From Torymus aiolomorphi (taxonomy: Eukaryota > Arthropoda > Insecta > Hymenoptera > Torymidae), in the NCBI GenBank assembly GCA_036365515.1, contig CM070876.1, forward strand, positions 135,301,394-135,365,393: a stretch of DNA of 64,000 nucleotides. Direction: 5' to 3'. The position numbers and the translations under genes were made by a program. This document shows positions 11,013 to 22,339 of the stretch, piece after piece (within the stretch, counting starts at the first letter, position 1; every line of letters starts with the position of its first letter). The notes beneath the pieces were generated by a model. It was given only the letters and a program-made list of their open reading frames with translations. It ran no database searches and was not told the DNA's origin.

Positions 11013-14000
11013 TTAATATTCTAAATTTAAATTTCTTCTAAACTTATCAAATTTTATTCGACGTAATGATTTTGTAAATATGTCTGCAGGGTTTTCATCT
11101 GAGTCAATTTTATTTACTGTAATAACGCCTTCTAGATAAGTTTCGTTTACAAAATGATAATGTGTTTCTATATATTTAGAGTTTTTTGTCAAATTACCAT
11201 ATTTACTGATACTGATTGCACCTGCATTATCTTCATGTATACATATCGGTTCCTTAATTTCTATTTCAAAATCTTTCAACAATTCTTTTATTAGTTTAAT
11301 CTCACTCACACATACTGACAAAGCAACATATTCTGCTTCGGTTGATGATTTTGTTACAATATTTTGTTTTTTTGATTTCCAATAAACACTATTTCCATAC
11401 ATTTTAATTACATAATCAGTCGTAGATTTTCTGTCGACTACATCTCCTGCCCAATCAGCATCAACAAAACAATTTAAAATATCATCATTTAAATTTTTTT
11501 CGTACTTTAATTTTAATTCTCTTGTATAGTACAAATATTTTAGTATTCTCAATGCATATTTATAATGACTCTGATCATAACAATTTTGGAATCTACTAAG
11601 ATAATTTACTGAATAGCAAATATCTGTTCTAGTACTCGAGCTTATATACAACAATGCTCCAATTAGGTTCCTATATTTTATATCGTTTGATGCTGATAGT
11701 GCCGGTTCACATTTTAAATTTTGTTCCATCGGAGTACCATACAATTTCGCATTTTCAATTTCATACTTCCTTGCTAAAGATTCAATATAGTCCTTTTGTT
11801 CTAAGGTCATAATATTCTCCTCACAGTCATACTCAATATTTATTCCTAAGTAAGTTTTAATCTTGCCCAAATCTTTCATTCTAAATTTTACAATTAATTT
11901 CTTTTTGATAGATTCAATCAATTTTACATTTTTACTGCAGATTAATAAATCATCCACGAAGATTATTAGATAGATTTTCTCATTGTTAATTTTTAGTGAA
12001 TATAAACAATAATCGATCTTACTTTTCTTAAATCCTAAATCTTTCAAATATTCATCTAAGCATTCATACCATACACGTGGACTTTCGCGCAGTCCGTACA
12101 ATGCTTTTTCTAATTTACACACTCTTCCTGAATTATCGTCATAACCTTGAGGTTGTTTAACATAAACTTCGGATTTTACTTTTCCATTAAGGAATGCTGA
12201 CTCGACATCCATTTGATCAATTTTAAAATCATTTTGCACACAGTAATTTAATAAGATTTTTAATGTTTGAGTTCTTGCAACAGGTGAATAAATATCATCA
12301 ATTATCTCCCTTTGTTGAAACCCTCTTACTACAATTCTAGCTTTAAACTTATTTTCACCTTTTTTGTAAAGACCCACTTTAGATCTAATGCCTTTTTATC
12401 AATCGGTTTTTCGACTAATTTCCACGTCTCATTTTTATTTAAACATTCAATCTCTCTATTCATAGCTTCTCGCCAATTTTCACACTCATTGCTATTTATC
12501 GCTTCGTTATAATTCTCGGGATTTTCAACGTTTACATAATTCACGTAAATACAATTTGTTATTGGATTTCCATATCGATTTATAGGACTTTTCTTTCTTT
12601 CAGATTTTCTTACTACCTTTAAATTCTTTTTACTTGTACTGGGTACGTTATTTTCATATTCATTACTTTTTATATTTTCTTTTTCAGTTACTTCATCGAT
12701 TTCATCAAATTCATTTTCTACATTTTCATTATGTATATCCTGATTTATTTTTTCAATTATTTCATTATCACTATTTTCATCGTAACCACTAAAACCAACT
12801 AACTTAACATTTTCCTCAACAATATCAACATGTTTTGCTATAGTTACTCTATTATTTATCAAGATTCTATAGCCTACATTTTCATAACCAACTAATATTC
12901 CTAAATCTGCTTTTCTGTCCCATTTACTTCTCCTTTTGATTTCCGGAACTCTAACGAAAACTCTACTCCCGTACAATTTTAAATTTCTAATATCCGGTTT
13001 TTCTCCCATCATAATCTCATATGGAGTATTTCTCTCAAACGTGTTCGCTAACGTTCTATTCTTTAAATAAACAGCCGTCTCAACGACCTCTGGCCAATAT
13101 CTATTGTGTATTTTCGCGTCTGCTAAAAGCATCTTGCTGTATCCATAACCGACCTATTATACCGCTCGGCAGTTCCATTCAATTCGTGAACATACGGAGG
13201 GCATGGTTCAATATAAATCCCCTTTTCTTTTGCAAAACTATAAATATCTCTATTTAAAAACTCTCTCCCATTATCGCACCTTAAACGTTTTATTCTCTTT
13301 CCCGTTACATTTTCAACGAAATTAACATATGTAACAATACAGTCAAAGACTTCATTTTTTCCTTTCATTGTATATACTTTTGCAGCTTTACTATAATCAT
13401 CGACTAAGACTAGAAAATATTTTTCCCCCTTATATCCTTCTGTTTTCTGCGGTCCATTCACATCCGCATGTATAATCTCTCCAACATCCCTAGCTCTATG
13501 TCTATTATTTTCAAAACTAGTATTTGTCATTTTATTCCTCACACACGTGCCGCATTTTAGATAATCGCTTTCTAAATTATTTGGCAAACCTTCTACTAAA
13601 TTATTTCGACTCAAAATATTCAGATATCCAAAATTAACATGTCCTAGCATTCTATGGAATTTTTCCTTCACGGTCATACTGATATTTACATTTTCAGTTA
13701 TATAGGTCTGTTTATTCTCTAACACAGTGTTTATCTTATACAAATTATTTACTTTATTTGCTACTGCTATTAATTCATTTTCACGGTTATAAATTTTCGC
13801 GGTATTTCCTCTAGACACAATTTTCAAATTTTCTGCTACTTTCCCGAAACTCATTAAATTCCTATCCATTTCTTTTACAAAAAATACATTTTTTATTATA
13901 ATTTCTGTTTCAGTATAATATGTTTTGAATTTAGCTTTAATCTCGCCTATACTAGTTGCTCTTAATACACGACCATCTCCCACTTTTACATTTATCGGAT

Positions 14001-14178
14001 TTTCTATTTTATTTACTTTCGCAAAGTATTTTTCATTATTTACAATATGGTCGGAGCATCCGCTATCTAGAACCCATTCTATATTATTTTCGCAGCTATT
14101 TACCTCTACGCATGTATTCACATTACCCTCGATTTCTGTTGTTAACGTCGTCGGGTCTCGGCTCGTAGGCTGTCGATC
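11013..14178 (-). pseudogene. copia B Pol: protease, integrase, RT, RNase H
   Basis: It is in frame with Gag after the TAG. The protease motif DSGCSDH is near 14046-14067. The GAG-pre-integrase motif MLGHVNFGYL is near 13650. The integrase core shows HADVNGP and RCDNGREF, and its Glu falls in NGTAERYNR. A frameshift near 13125 (after DTARC) changes frame to MLLADAKIHNRYWPE. A second near 12370 leads into KARIVVRGFQQ. RT shows the catalytic FVDD (11949-11960); RNase H ends near ADIFTKSLRRIKF. The last residues are NLNLEY, stop at 11013. Two single-base-scale frameshifts make this copy defective. Confidence 0.9.
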
Positions 14179-15030
14179 CTATTGATATTGTCCGCCTCGT
14201 CCTCGTTGACCTGCGCCTCTGCCTCGATAGCCGCCGTTGCCTCTGCTATGGCTGTTTCCGCCTCGCTGCTGGTGTTGTTGATGGTGTGCGCCTCCTCGCG
14301 CTTGTTGCTGTCCGGCTCCTCTTGAGCCTCTCCAAGAATTTCTCGCGTTGCCTTGGCTCGTACATTCGTACTGGTAGTGACCATGCTTCCCGCATCTGAA
14401 GCACGATCCATCATTTTTCTTCTCAATTTTAAATACGCTTGAACTTCTATTTCTCGTATTTTGATTTTCTTCTTTTTCTCGGTCTTCATATATCTTTATT
14501 TTGTTTATAACATAATCCGCTGTCCTTTCTTGTTCTGGCATCACATCTACTAAATCACCAATATGGCTTAATGAACTTGGCAATGTTCTTAACAAATAGT
14601 TCAATCTTTCTTTTTCATTTATTGTAGCACCCGCATTTTTCAATTCAATTATTAGTTTTTCAAATTCACTGAAGAATTCACTTGTTTCACTATAATCTTT
14701 TAATTTTAATCTATCCAGTTTATTTCTCACACAAATTTGTAATGCGGTTGATTCACGCAAATACAATTTATCCAGTTTCTTAATTATTTCATAGCTTGTG
14801 TTTTCCTCATTGACTAATTCCATTTGTCTGTTCGTCAGTGTAGCGTATATGTAATTCATCGCTTTCAAATCTTTCTCGTTCCACGTGGCTTCATTATCAC
14901 CTTCAGCTCTCGCTCTCTGTATAACTTCTTCACATTTTTTCAGTTTCAACAATACTATAATTCTCTTCTTCCACGTACTATAATCTTTTCCATCGAAAAT
15001 TGGTAGCGTTACTTTGTACTCGTCCGCCAT
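14179..15030 (-). CDS. copia B Gag (nucleocapsid-type)
   Basis: I choose the ATG at 15030 (MADEYKVTLPIFDGKDYSTW) because that is where copia Gag proteins usually begin; the frame is open further upstream but without an ATG. The product is 283 residues. It has the copia Gag fold region in the first 200 residues. A CCHC zinc knuckle (CFRCGKHGHYQYEC) lies near residue 230, followed by a Gly/Arg/Gln-rich tail likely to bind RNA. It ends at a TAG (14179-14181) in the context CAA TAG GAT. The following protease is in the same frame, so readthrough would make Gag-Pol. Gag forms the particle that packages element RNA. Undamaged within itself. Confidence 0.85.
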   Translation of the reverse strand: MADEYKVTLPIFDGKDYSTWKKRIIVLLKLKKCEEVIQRARAEGDNEATWNEKDLKAMNYIYATLTNRQMELVNEENTSYEIIKKLDKLYLRESTALQICVRNKLDRLKLKDYSETSEFFSEFEKLIIELKNAGATINEKERLNYLLRTLPSSLSHIGDLVDVMPEQERTADYVINKIKIYEDREKEENQNTRNRSSSVFKIEKKNDGSCFRCGKHGHYQYECTSQGNARNSWRGSRGAGQQQARGGAHHQQHQQRGGNSHSRGNGGYRGRGAGQRGRGGQYQ

Positions 15031-15300
15031 GATGACTCTTCTATTTTCTCTTCCGTTTTCTTCAAACACTTTACTTGTTCTTCTTAGTCTTATAATCTTA
15101 TTCACGATATTCACAAATCGTTTTTCACACTTTTCTTCGCTTACTGTCTTTTCACTTTCTTCGTCTGTTTCTACTTTCATTTCCAAGTCATCTTCCGAGT
15201 CAATGCAAACTTTTTCACCTTGCAGCAAACTGCCCCCAATACTCGCCGAGGCTTGTATTGGGTCAGAGTTACTGACGAATATCCTTTTCCATGTAACCAC

Positions 15301-15315
15301 GGACCTCTGCTACCA
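15301..15315 (-). promoter_or_regulatory. tRNA primer-binding site of copia B
   Basis: On the minus strand TGGTAGCAGAGGTCC begins right after the LTR. TGGTANCAGAG is the form seen in copia elements primed by initiator tRNA-Met; the assignment of the tRNA is from family knowledge. Confidence 0.7.
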
Positions 15316-15607
15316 TGTTAAAATGAGAGAGAAAAAGTCGTGGTTGTTGGTAAAAGGATATTTATTAAAATAGAAATATAATACAGCGCCATACGCTTGG
15401 GCACCGCGTGCCGCTCCTGACGAGAGCTGAGAGCCAAGAAAGCGGGGCTCGCGTTCGTCGCTGCCGTGCACGCTCGCAAGTCACACCATAGGTGCTGGAG
15501 TGGGGAAACCTACAATGTGCGTGTGTCGCGCTCGCTGTTTTCGTCTCTCGTGCGACTTCCAAATATTTACATTCTCGCGCAATATAATATGTATCATTAT
15601 TTCAACA
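15316..15607 (-). repeat. 5' LTR of copia B
   Basis: Same length and ends as 10668-10959. Its inner border abuts the primer-binding site at 15301-15315, so transcription of the element would start here and run leftwards. Confidence 0.95.
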
Positions 15608-16429
15608 ATAGTATATGATAGAATTGAAGACATTTATCTCGATATTGTGAAGTATTTTTTACAAAATCAATACGTCGATGATACTGACGTCGACGCTATT
15701 AACCTTGATGACGAAACGAATTATAAAAGCTTAAATGAACTGGAAATTGATGATTCTATAATAAATTTAGTTCTTAATTTGGATGAAGAAGAATGGAGAA
15801 CATTGATGACAAATTTTAGAAATTATTTTATTTGTTTAGCGAGGCAAGCGAGGCAACGCTTACTAATCCCATGGTATCAATACAGAATTCTCAATTGTCT
15901 TCTTCCCTCTAATGCTCTTTTAAATGACTTTCATGTAAATAATATAAGAATAATGCAAAATTTGATAGAGTTATATCCTCGGGCCCTCCAAGGATTAAGA
16001 CAAGAGGAAGTAGAAAATGAGTGGGATGCATTAACCGAAAATATGGTTGACTTTGATCAAGATCTTGATGCAGATTGTTTTTGGTTTATCATGGTATCTG
16101 TACGCAATGAAGACGATCAATTAATATTTGCAAATCTTGCTAAATTTGCATTGAACATTTTATATACCCCGCATTCAAATGCAGAACCGGAAAGAACCTG
16201 GAGTTTAGAAAGGCTTCTCAAAACGAAACATAGAAATCGATTAACAACAAAAACCATAAACGCTCTAATGCAGACCGTAAGCTATTTAAAGCTTCACGGC
16301 TGCAAAAACGTTTTGAGCTTTCAACCCACTGACGAAATGTACAGACTGCTTTGTGATCATGGGTACAATAATGAAGAAAACGATGACGAACATAATGATA
16401 TCATGAATTTAGTGCGCTTATTGTTGTAA

Positions 16430-17241
16430 GAAAATATAATATTGTTGTTTATCTTAAACGATTATTATTGTAGTATTTTATTTAAACAAAAAATTTATAG
16501 AATACTATCTAATGCATTTTTAACATTCCGACCTCCGTGCATAAATTACTACTTCTATGGACGCTTAGGTTTGCAAGAAAGTTTGTATAAAAAAATTATG
16601 TTCGATGATAAAAATCATTGTCACACTCGTGCATGAATGATTTTTATCGCACTAGTATCGAAAAATACTATATTTTAATTACAAAATAGTTTTTTAAATA
16701 TGATGATTTATAAAATTGCAAAAACTTTACATTTTACAGATTGTCGATTTGTCCTCTATTATTAAAGTCCATATGAATTTAAAAAAATTATTTACAAAGG
16801 AAAACTTAGATATGAGAGTATATACACTTAAAAATTAAAACTCGTTTATTACTTATACATTCGTTACATCTAAGTCGGAAGAAGTCTCTTGTTCCGAATC
16901 CCCGTAAGTGCGCATACATCACTAAACTCGCAAGTTTTACTACAGTCGGACATAATGTTTCGTAATAATTGATATTTTTGATAATCGGCGAGAAAGAGAG
17001 AGAAGTAATCTGCAAGCACTCGGCTATTCTCGCGGCAAAAACGACACATTTTACGATTAAAAATGTCCGCGTATAATCATGCGTCAACGTCAATAACTTT
17101 TTACTCTACTGAAAATCTCACGTGAGATTTTTTTTTTCACCATACACAGAGAAAAGAAAATCCTTACATCTAACCAGTCATTACTTTGTAAACTACAAGC
17201 AAGTAGTGTTGACCACAAAACCCAAATTAGGTAAATTATTC
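16430..17241. other. AT-rich 3' flank of the hAT remnant
   Basis: No coding frame is recognised. A hairpin at 16603-16649 pairs GATAAAAATCATT with AATGATTTTTATC. A partial CTACTGAAAATCTCACGTGAG at 17112 matches the ends of the MITEs at 18229 and 18744 and may be a solo end. Confidence 0.5.
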
Positions 17242-18228
17242 AAAAACCGTCTCCTGAGCACACGCGTGCAGTCATGCAGTTAATTAGATCCCAGAATCAA
17301 ACTCAGGGACACGAAAAGCTCCCTGGATACCCTCAGATACGCGCTGAAACCTTCGATTTGCGGAAAAACCGTCTCCTGGCAATGCGCGTGTAGTCATGCA
17401 CTTAAATAGACCTCGGAAACGAGCTCAGAGACTCGAAAAACCTCTGGGTACACTCAGATACGCGCTGAACCATTTATTTGCGGCAAAATCGTCACCTGGG
17501 CACACGCGTGCAGTCATACACTTAAATAGACTTCAGAATCGAATTCAGCGACACGAAAAACTCTGTGGGTACCCTTGGATACACGCTGAAACCATTGATT
17601 TGCGCAAAAATCGTCTCCTGGGCACACGCGTGCAGTCATACACTTAAATAGACCTCAGAATCGAACTCAGCGAAACAAAAAGTTTTGGGTACCCTCGGAT
17701 ACGCGCTGAAACCATCGATTTGTGCAAAAATCGTCGCCTGCGCACACGCGTGCAGTCATACACTTAAATAGACCTCAGAATCAAACTCAGCGACACCGAA
17801 AGCTTCCTGAGTATCCTCGGATTCGAGCTGAAACCTTTGATTTGCGCAAAAATCGTCTCCTGGGCACACGCGTGCAGTCATACACTTAAATCGACCTCAA
17901 TCAAACTCAGCGACACGAAAAGATCCCTGAGTATCCTCGGATACGAGCTGAAACCTTTGATTTGCGAAAAAATCGTCTCCTGGGCACACGCGTGCAGTAA
18001 TACACTTAAATAGACCTCCAAAACGAGCTCAGAGATTCGAACAACCTCTGGGTACCCTCGGATACGCGCTGAAACCTTTTATTTGAGCAAAAATCGTCTC
18101 CTGACAATGTGCGTGTAGTCATACACTTAAATAGACCTCCGAAACGTGCTCAGAGATTCGAAAAACCTCTGGATACCCTTAGATAAGCGCTGAAACAATT
18201 CTCTTGCTCAAAAACCGTCTCCTGATGG

Positions 18229-18326
18229 CCCTACTGAAAAATCTCACCTGAGATCTCAGGTGAGAACTCACATGAGATCACAGGTGAGAACTCACATGAG
18301 ATCTCATGTGACATTTTTCAGTAGGG
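18229..18326. mobile_element. 98-bp palindromic MITE in the array
   Basis: The ends are CCCTACTGAAAAAT and its complement ATTTTTCAGTAGGG. TGG stands on both sides (18226-18228, 18327-18329). The interior is made of CTCACNTGAGA palindromes. The flanking array resumes exactly after it, so it is an insertion. Confidence 0.8.
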
Positions 18327-18743
18327 TGGGCACACGCGTGCAGTCATACACTTAAATAGACCTCAGAATCAAACTCAGAGACACGAAAATCTCCCTGGAT
18401 ACCCTCGGATATGCGCTGAAACCTTTCATTTGTACAAAAACCATCTCCTGGGCAGACGCATGCAGTCATACACTTAAATAGACCTCAGAATCAAACTCGG
18501 AGACACGAAAAGCTCCCTGAGTATCCTCGAATACGAGCTGAAACCTTTGATTGGCGCAAAAATCGTCTCCTGGGCACACGGGTGCAGTAATGCACTTGAA
18601 TAGACCTCAGAATTAAACTCGGAGATACGAAAAGCTCCCTCAGTATCCTCGGATACAAGCTGAAACCTTTGATTTGCGCAAAAATCGTCTACTGGGAATG
18701 CATGTGCAGTAATACACTTAAATAGACCTCCGAAACGAGCTCA

Positions 18744-19067
18744 CCCTACTAAAAAGTCTCACGTGAGAACTTACGTGAGATCTCACCTCAAAATCTCACC
18801 TGACCAAAATCTTCTAAGTTTTTACGTCACATCAGAAAAAAACTATTCTAAATAATTCTATGAAAATAAGAAATAAGTTTTTTAAGACTAACTTCTGTTT
18901 TTTTTTTTTTTTACAACAAAAAAACAAAAAAAAACAGAAGTTAGTCTTAAAAAACTTATTTTCATGGAGTTATTTAGAATAGTTTTTTTCTGAAGTGACG
19001 TAAAAACTTAGAAGATTTTGGCCAGATGAGATCTCACGTGAGTTCTCACGTGAGATTTTTAGTAGGG
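18744..19067. mobile_element. 324-bp near-perfect foldback MITE in the array
   Basis: The ends are CCCTACTAAAAAGTCTCACG and its inverted counterpart. The arms of about 150 bp (including ACTAACTTCTGTTTTTTTTT and its complement) surround a short A/T loop near 18905-18930. CA stands on both sides. It shares ends and CTCACGTGAG blocks with the 98-bp MITE. Confidence 0.85.
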
Positions 19068-19851
19068 CAGATATTCGAAAAACCTCTGGGTACCCTCAGA
19101 TATACGTTGAAACCATTTATTTACGCGAAAATCGTCCCCTGGGGACGCGCGTGCAGTCATAAACTTAAATAGACCTCAGAATCAAACTCAGTGACACGAA
19201 AAGCTCCCTGGATACCCTTGGATACGCACTAAAACCTTTCATCTATGCAAAAATCGTCTCGTGGGTTCGCGCGTGCAGTCATACACTTAAGAGTAGACCT
19301 CCGAAACGAGCTGAGAGACTCGAAAAACCTCTGGGTACCCTCAGATACCCGCTGAAATCATTGACTTGCTCAAAAACCGTCTTCTGGACACTCGCGTGCA
19401 GTGATACACTTAAGAGTAGACCTCCGAAACGAGCTCAGAGATTTGAAAAATTTCTGAGTACCCTCAGATATGCGCTGAAACCATTTATTTGCGCAAAAAT
19501 CGTCCCCTGAGCACGCGTGACCAGTCATAAACTTAAATAGACCTCGGAAACGAGCTGAGACTCAATAAACCACCTGGGTTATCCTGAGATTCGCACTGAA
19601 ACCTTTGATTTACGCAAAAATCGTCTCCTGGGCATGCGCGTTGCATTGTACACTAAAATAGATTTCAAAATCTAAATGAACGGGTCGAAAACCCCCCTGA
19701 ATGACGTCCGATATAAATTATATATGTAAAAAAAATATAGTTAACGTAATTTTTTTTCATTAAAAAAAGATTTTTTAGTATTGAAAAACGTGTCTTAATA
19801 GTCAAGAATCCATAACTTTAATATATGAAAACTTCTCAAACGAATCGTTTC

Positions 19852-20408
19852 TTAAGGATGTATGGGCTATACAATCGGCGTCGAATATCAGTATTACTAA
19901 AATTATTAATAATTAAATATAAAACCATATTTGCTACTTTTTTTTATTAAATAAGTTTAGAGAAATAACTCAAATGAGCAATATAAGCCCCTAAACAAAG
20001 AAATCAGACGAAAATTTGGAAAGTATTTCGACTTTTAACATCATATCTCTTAATACATTTTTAATTTCATTCATGAAGGTGCCGCATCTTCAAATTTTAT
20101 TCTATTCTTGTTTTTTTGGTCTTATTTTGTCGAAGGGAGAATTATAAATAGACCAACTAACTCAAAAATCATGCAGCTCCTTGATGAATGAAATTAAAAA
20201 TTTATTAGAATATATGATTTTTAAAAGTCGATATACTTCAAAAAATTTTATCTGATTTCTTATTTTGGGAGCTTCAACTATTGGTCTTATGCCCTCCTAC
20301 ACAATTTTCAAATAAAAAAGAAAAAAAAACAACGCCATATAACAAATTATTGATATTTTAAATAAAAACTAACTTCTGACACCGATTTTATAGCCAATAC
20401 ATCCTTAA
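19852..20408. mobile_element. 557-bp foldback element flanked by TTAA
   Basis: TTAA is at both borders, followed by GGATGTATGGGCTATA on the left and the complement of GGATGTATTGGCTATA on the right. Internal inverted blocks include TTTTTAATTTCATTCATGAA paired with TTGATGAATGAAATTAAAAA. No gene. TTAA borders point to a piggyBac-type or TTAA-targeting family, but that is inference. Confidence 0.75.
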
Positions 20409-20530
20409 CTATTAATGAATTGGTTTAACTATAAATGAACATTCATTTGTCCGTATCCAAACGTCCGTTCGTTAATAGTTAATGACGCCTCTTAATTAAC
20501 AGTAATGATTTTCTTTTCTCTCTGTACCCT

Positions 20531-20788
20531 GGCCGAAAGTACTACTTTTGATCCCGGTGCCCGATCGCGAAGGTTGTATTTTCGGCCTCGCTAGGCAAAA
20601 TAATCGTATACGCAACATGGGGATAAAGAGGGCCACCCAAGAGCACATGTTTGCCACCCCCGCCCTCGCCTACTGGTCTGGGCTGGTCCTCTTTATTCCC
20701 GTTTTGCGTATACGATTTTTTTGCCTGGCGAGCCCGAAATTACAACCTTCACGATTAGGCGCCGGGAGCGAAAGTGGTACTTTCGGCC
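20531..20788. repeat. double hairpin: GGCCGAAA copies 2 and 3 in inverted arrangement
   Basis: Copy 2 spans 20531-20587 and copy 3 spans 20732-20788; each is itself a palindrome beginning and ending GGCCGAAA/TTTCGGCC. They are the outer parts of a larger inverted repeat whose arms also include CGCTAGGCAAAATAATCGTA (near 20588) and the complement ending at about 20732. The loop (20632-20686) is GC-rich. Confidence 0.8.
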
Positions 20789-21137
20789 CGCTAGGCAAAA
20801 AAAGAACTTTTCTATGAATAGTTCTACTTACCGAATAACAAAGACACTTTATTCTTTGCTTGATGCACGACGCGCAGAAGCCAAATGATGCTTAAACGTC
20901 AAAGTGTATTACCAAGTTATATACAGGTCCTCATTAAACTGCTCAAGGAAACCTGACCATTTACAGACAGCTGCATTTTTTAATGCGCAATTATTTCGCT
21001 TTTCCGTAATAATTAATATGACGTTTGAAAATTTACGTGTTATAAATAAAAGGTTGCAGCTATATTAAAAAATTGCTAATAATAGCGTCGTAAGGTGCAA
21101 TTAATAAACAAATTCACCAACATATAACTATAATATA
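20789..21137. other. no gene seen
   Basis: AT-rich sequence between the double hairpin and the TIR element. I found no frame, repeat or recognisable site. Confidence 0.5.
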
Positions 21138-21633
21138 CAAGGTGTCTCATTTTAATCGCCCCAGGCAAATATCTTGAAAAGTAAGGGAGATAGAAAAAAC
21201 TTTAAATACAAAAGTTGTAGGGCTCAAAGGGGGTTAGCTAATGGTAACAACGATCTTGACCTTGAACTCTATTTTCAAGGTTATTTCAAGGTCAAAGTGA
21301 TTTTTTTAAATGGGAACCCCTACTTTTGACCCCGGAAATGGAAAGAGCCGAAAATTTTACGTTCAGAAAGGTCTGATATGTTGGAGTTTCAAAGTCATTT
21401 TAAGGTCAACCAGCTAATTTAATGAGGTCGACCTGGGAATACCTCTAGGAAGGACAAAATAAACCTTGACGTTCAAGGTCAGTTTAAGATAAGTCGATTT
21501 TATAAAACGGAACCCCTTACTTTTGACCCCCGAAATGGAAAGAGCGGTAGATTTTACATCTACATACAAGCGTCTTGTGCCGCCCCATGTAAGAAAGTAA
21601 AATTATAAAAAATCGATTAAAAAATTTTCACCG

Positions 21634-21954
21634 GGGGGATATGAGGTCCACGCATATAAGGGAGTCATGTAGACATAAAAAATAAGCAAAACGGTTATTT
21701 AAATAATTTTTAAACCCAAGTAGCCGGGGGATATGAGGTCCACACATATAACGGAGTCATGTAGACATAAAAAAATAAGCAAAACGGTTATTTAAATAAT
21801 TTTTAAACCCACGTAGCCGGGGGATAAGAGGTCCACGCATATAAGGGAGTCATGTAGACATAAAAAAATAACCAAAAAGGTTATATAAATAATTTTTAAA
21901 CCCAAGTAGCCGGGGGATATGAGGTCCACGCATATTAGGGAGTATTGTAGACAT
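21634..21954 (+). repeat. left subterminal array, 93-bp units
   Basis: Units contain CCGGGGGATATGAGGTCCAC, then GCATATAAGGGAGTCATGTA and GACATAAAAAATAAGCAAAA. Starts are near 21634, 21723, 21817 and 21910. A further unit continues at 40440 after the LTR insertion and ends near 40535. Confidence 0.9.
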
Positions 21955-22256
21955 TGTAACGGGCGCCGATAGAAGTTACGAGAATCACGTATACTGCGTT
22001 GCGAGATTTGAATCTCGCGCGCTTGCACGTATCGTGATCGACAGAGCGCCACGCGGAACAAACCAGAAGCAGATGGAGAAGAAGACGAAGCCGCCGCGCC
22101 GCTGCGAACGTGAGCGTGCGGCCATGTTGATTCTCGCCGTGAGACGCGAAAGTAGTCGCCGTCACAGTCACGCGTAGTAAAAGAGGTCGGGTTAGTGTTT
22201 TCTGCCTCTACCGCTGGAACTGTGACCGCCACAGCGTCGCCATCCACCGCGAGTGA

Positions 22257-22339
<83 letters not shown>

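Larger units (their letters stand above)
10668..15607 (-). mobile_element. Ty1/copia LTR retrotransposon B, young insertion in the hAT gene
   Basis: The LTRs are 10668-10959 and 15316-15607, each 292 bp, differing at two positions by eye. The 5-bp target duplication ATAGT is at 10663-10667 and 15608-15612. On the minus strand a primer-binding site TGGTAGCAGAGGTCC directly follows the right-hand (5') LTR. A purine-rich GTAAGGAGGCG precedes the left-hand (3') LTR. gag, protease, integrase, RT and RNase H lie between. The near-identical LTRs mean recent insertion, yet the coding region already has one in-frame TAG and two frameshifts. Confidence 0.95.
9510..16429 (+). pseudogene. hAT-family transposase, broken and split by copia B
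   Basis: The first half is at 9510-10667 and the second at 15608-16429. The N-terminal part shows WLRAHPDRADKACCIICNS near 9575-9640, a C-rich segment like those at the start of hAT-like proteins. ILFDESTDVS near 9950 is the catalytic-core hallmark of this group. CHAAHLSASYA near 10265 and PTRWLEMGPC near 10435 follow in other frames. Frameshifts fall near 10215 and elsewhere, and a stop follows NYDVH at 10418. After the copia insert, one frame gives SNAEPERTWSLERLLKTK near 16170-16225, the hAT dimerisation motif, and ends with TAA at 16427. Taking out the insert and one ATAGT copy restores a continuous frame across the junction. The gene was already a transposon gene and is now inactive. Confidence 0.85.
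17242..19690 (+). repeat. 121-bp tandem repeat array, about 18 copies
   Basis: Each unit carries AAAATCGTCTCCTGGGCACA, then CGCGTGCAGTCATACACTTA, then an A/G-rich CTCAGAGACACGAAAA segment and GGATACGCGCTGAAACC. Start points recur at about 17249, 17370, 17490, 17612 and 17733 and onwards to 19623. Units differ from each other by roughly 10-20 per cent by eye. Two foldback MITEs interrupt the array. No protein frame is shared by the units. It is best read as a minisatellite or satellite block. Confidence 0.93.

Noticed and set aside
17242..19690. Regularly spaced repeats resembling a CRISPR array
   Set aside because: The whole 121-bp unit is repeated with no unique spacers, no cas genes, and the setting is a eukaryotic transposon region.
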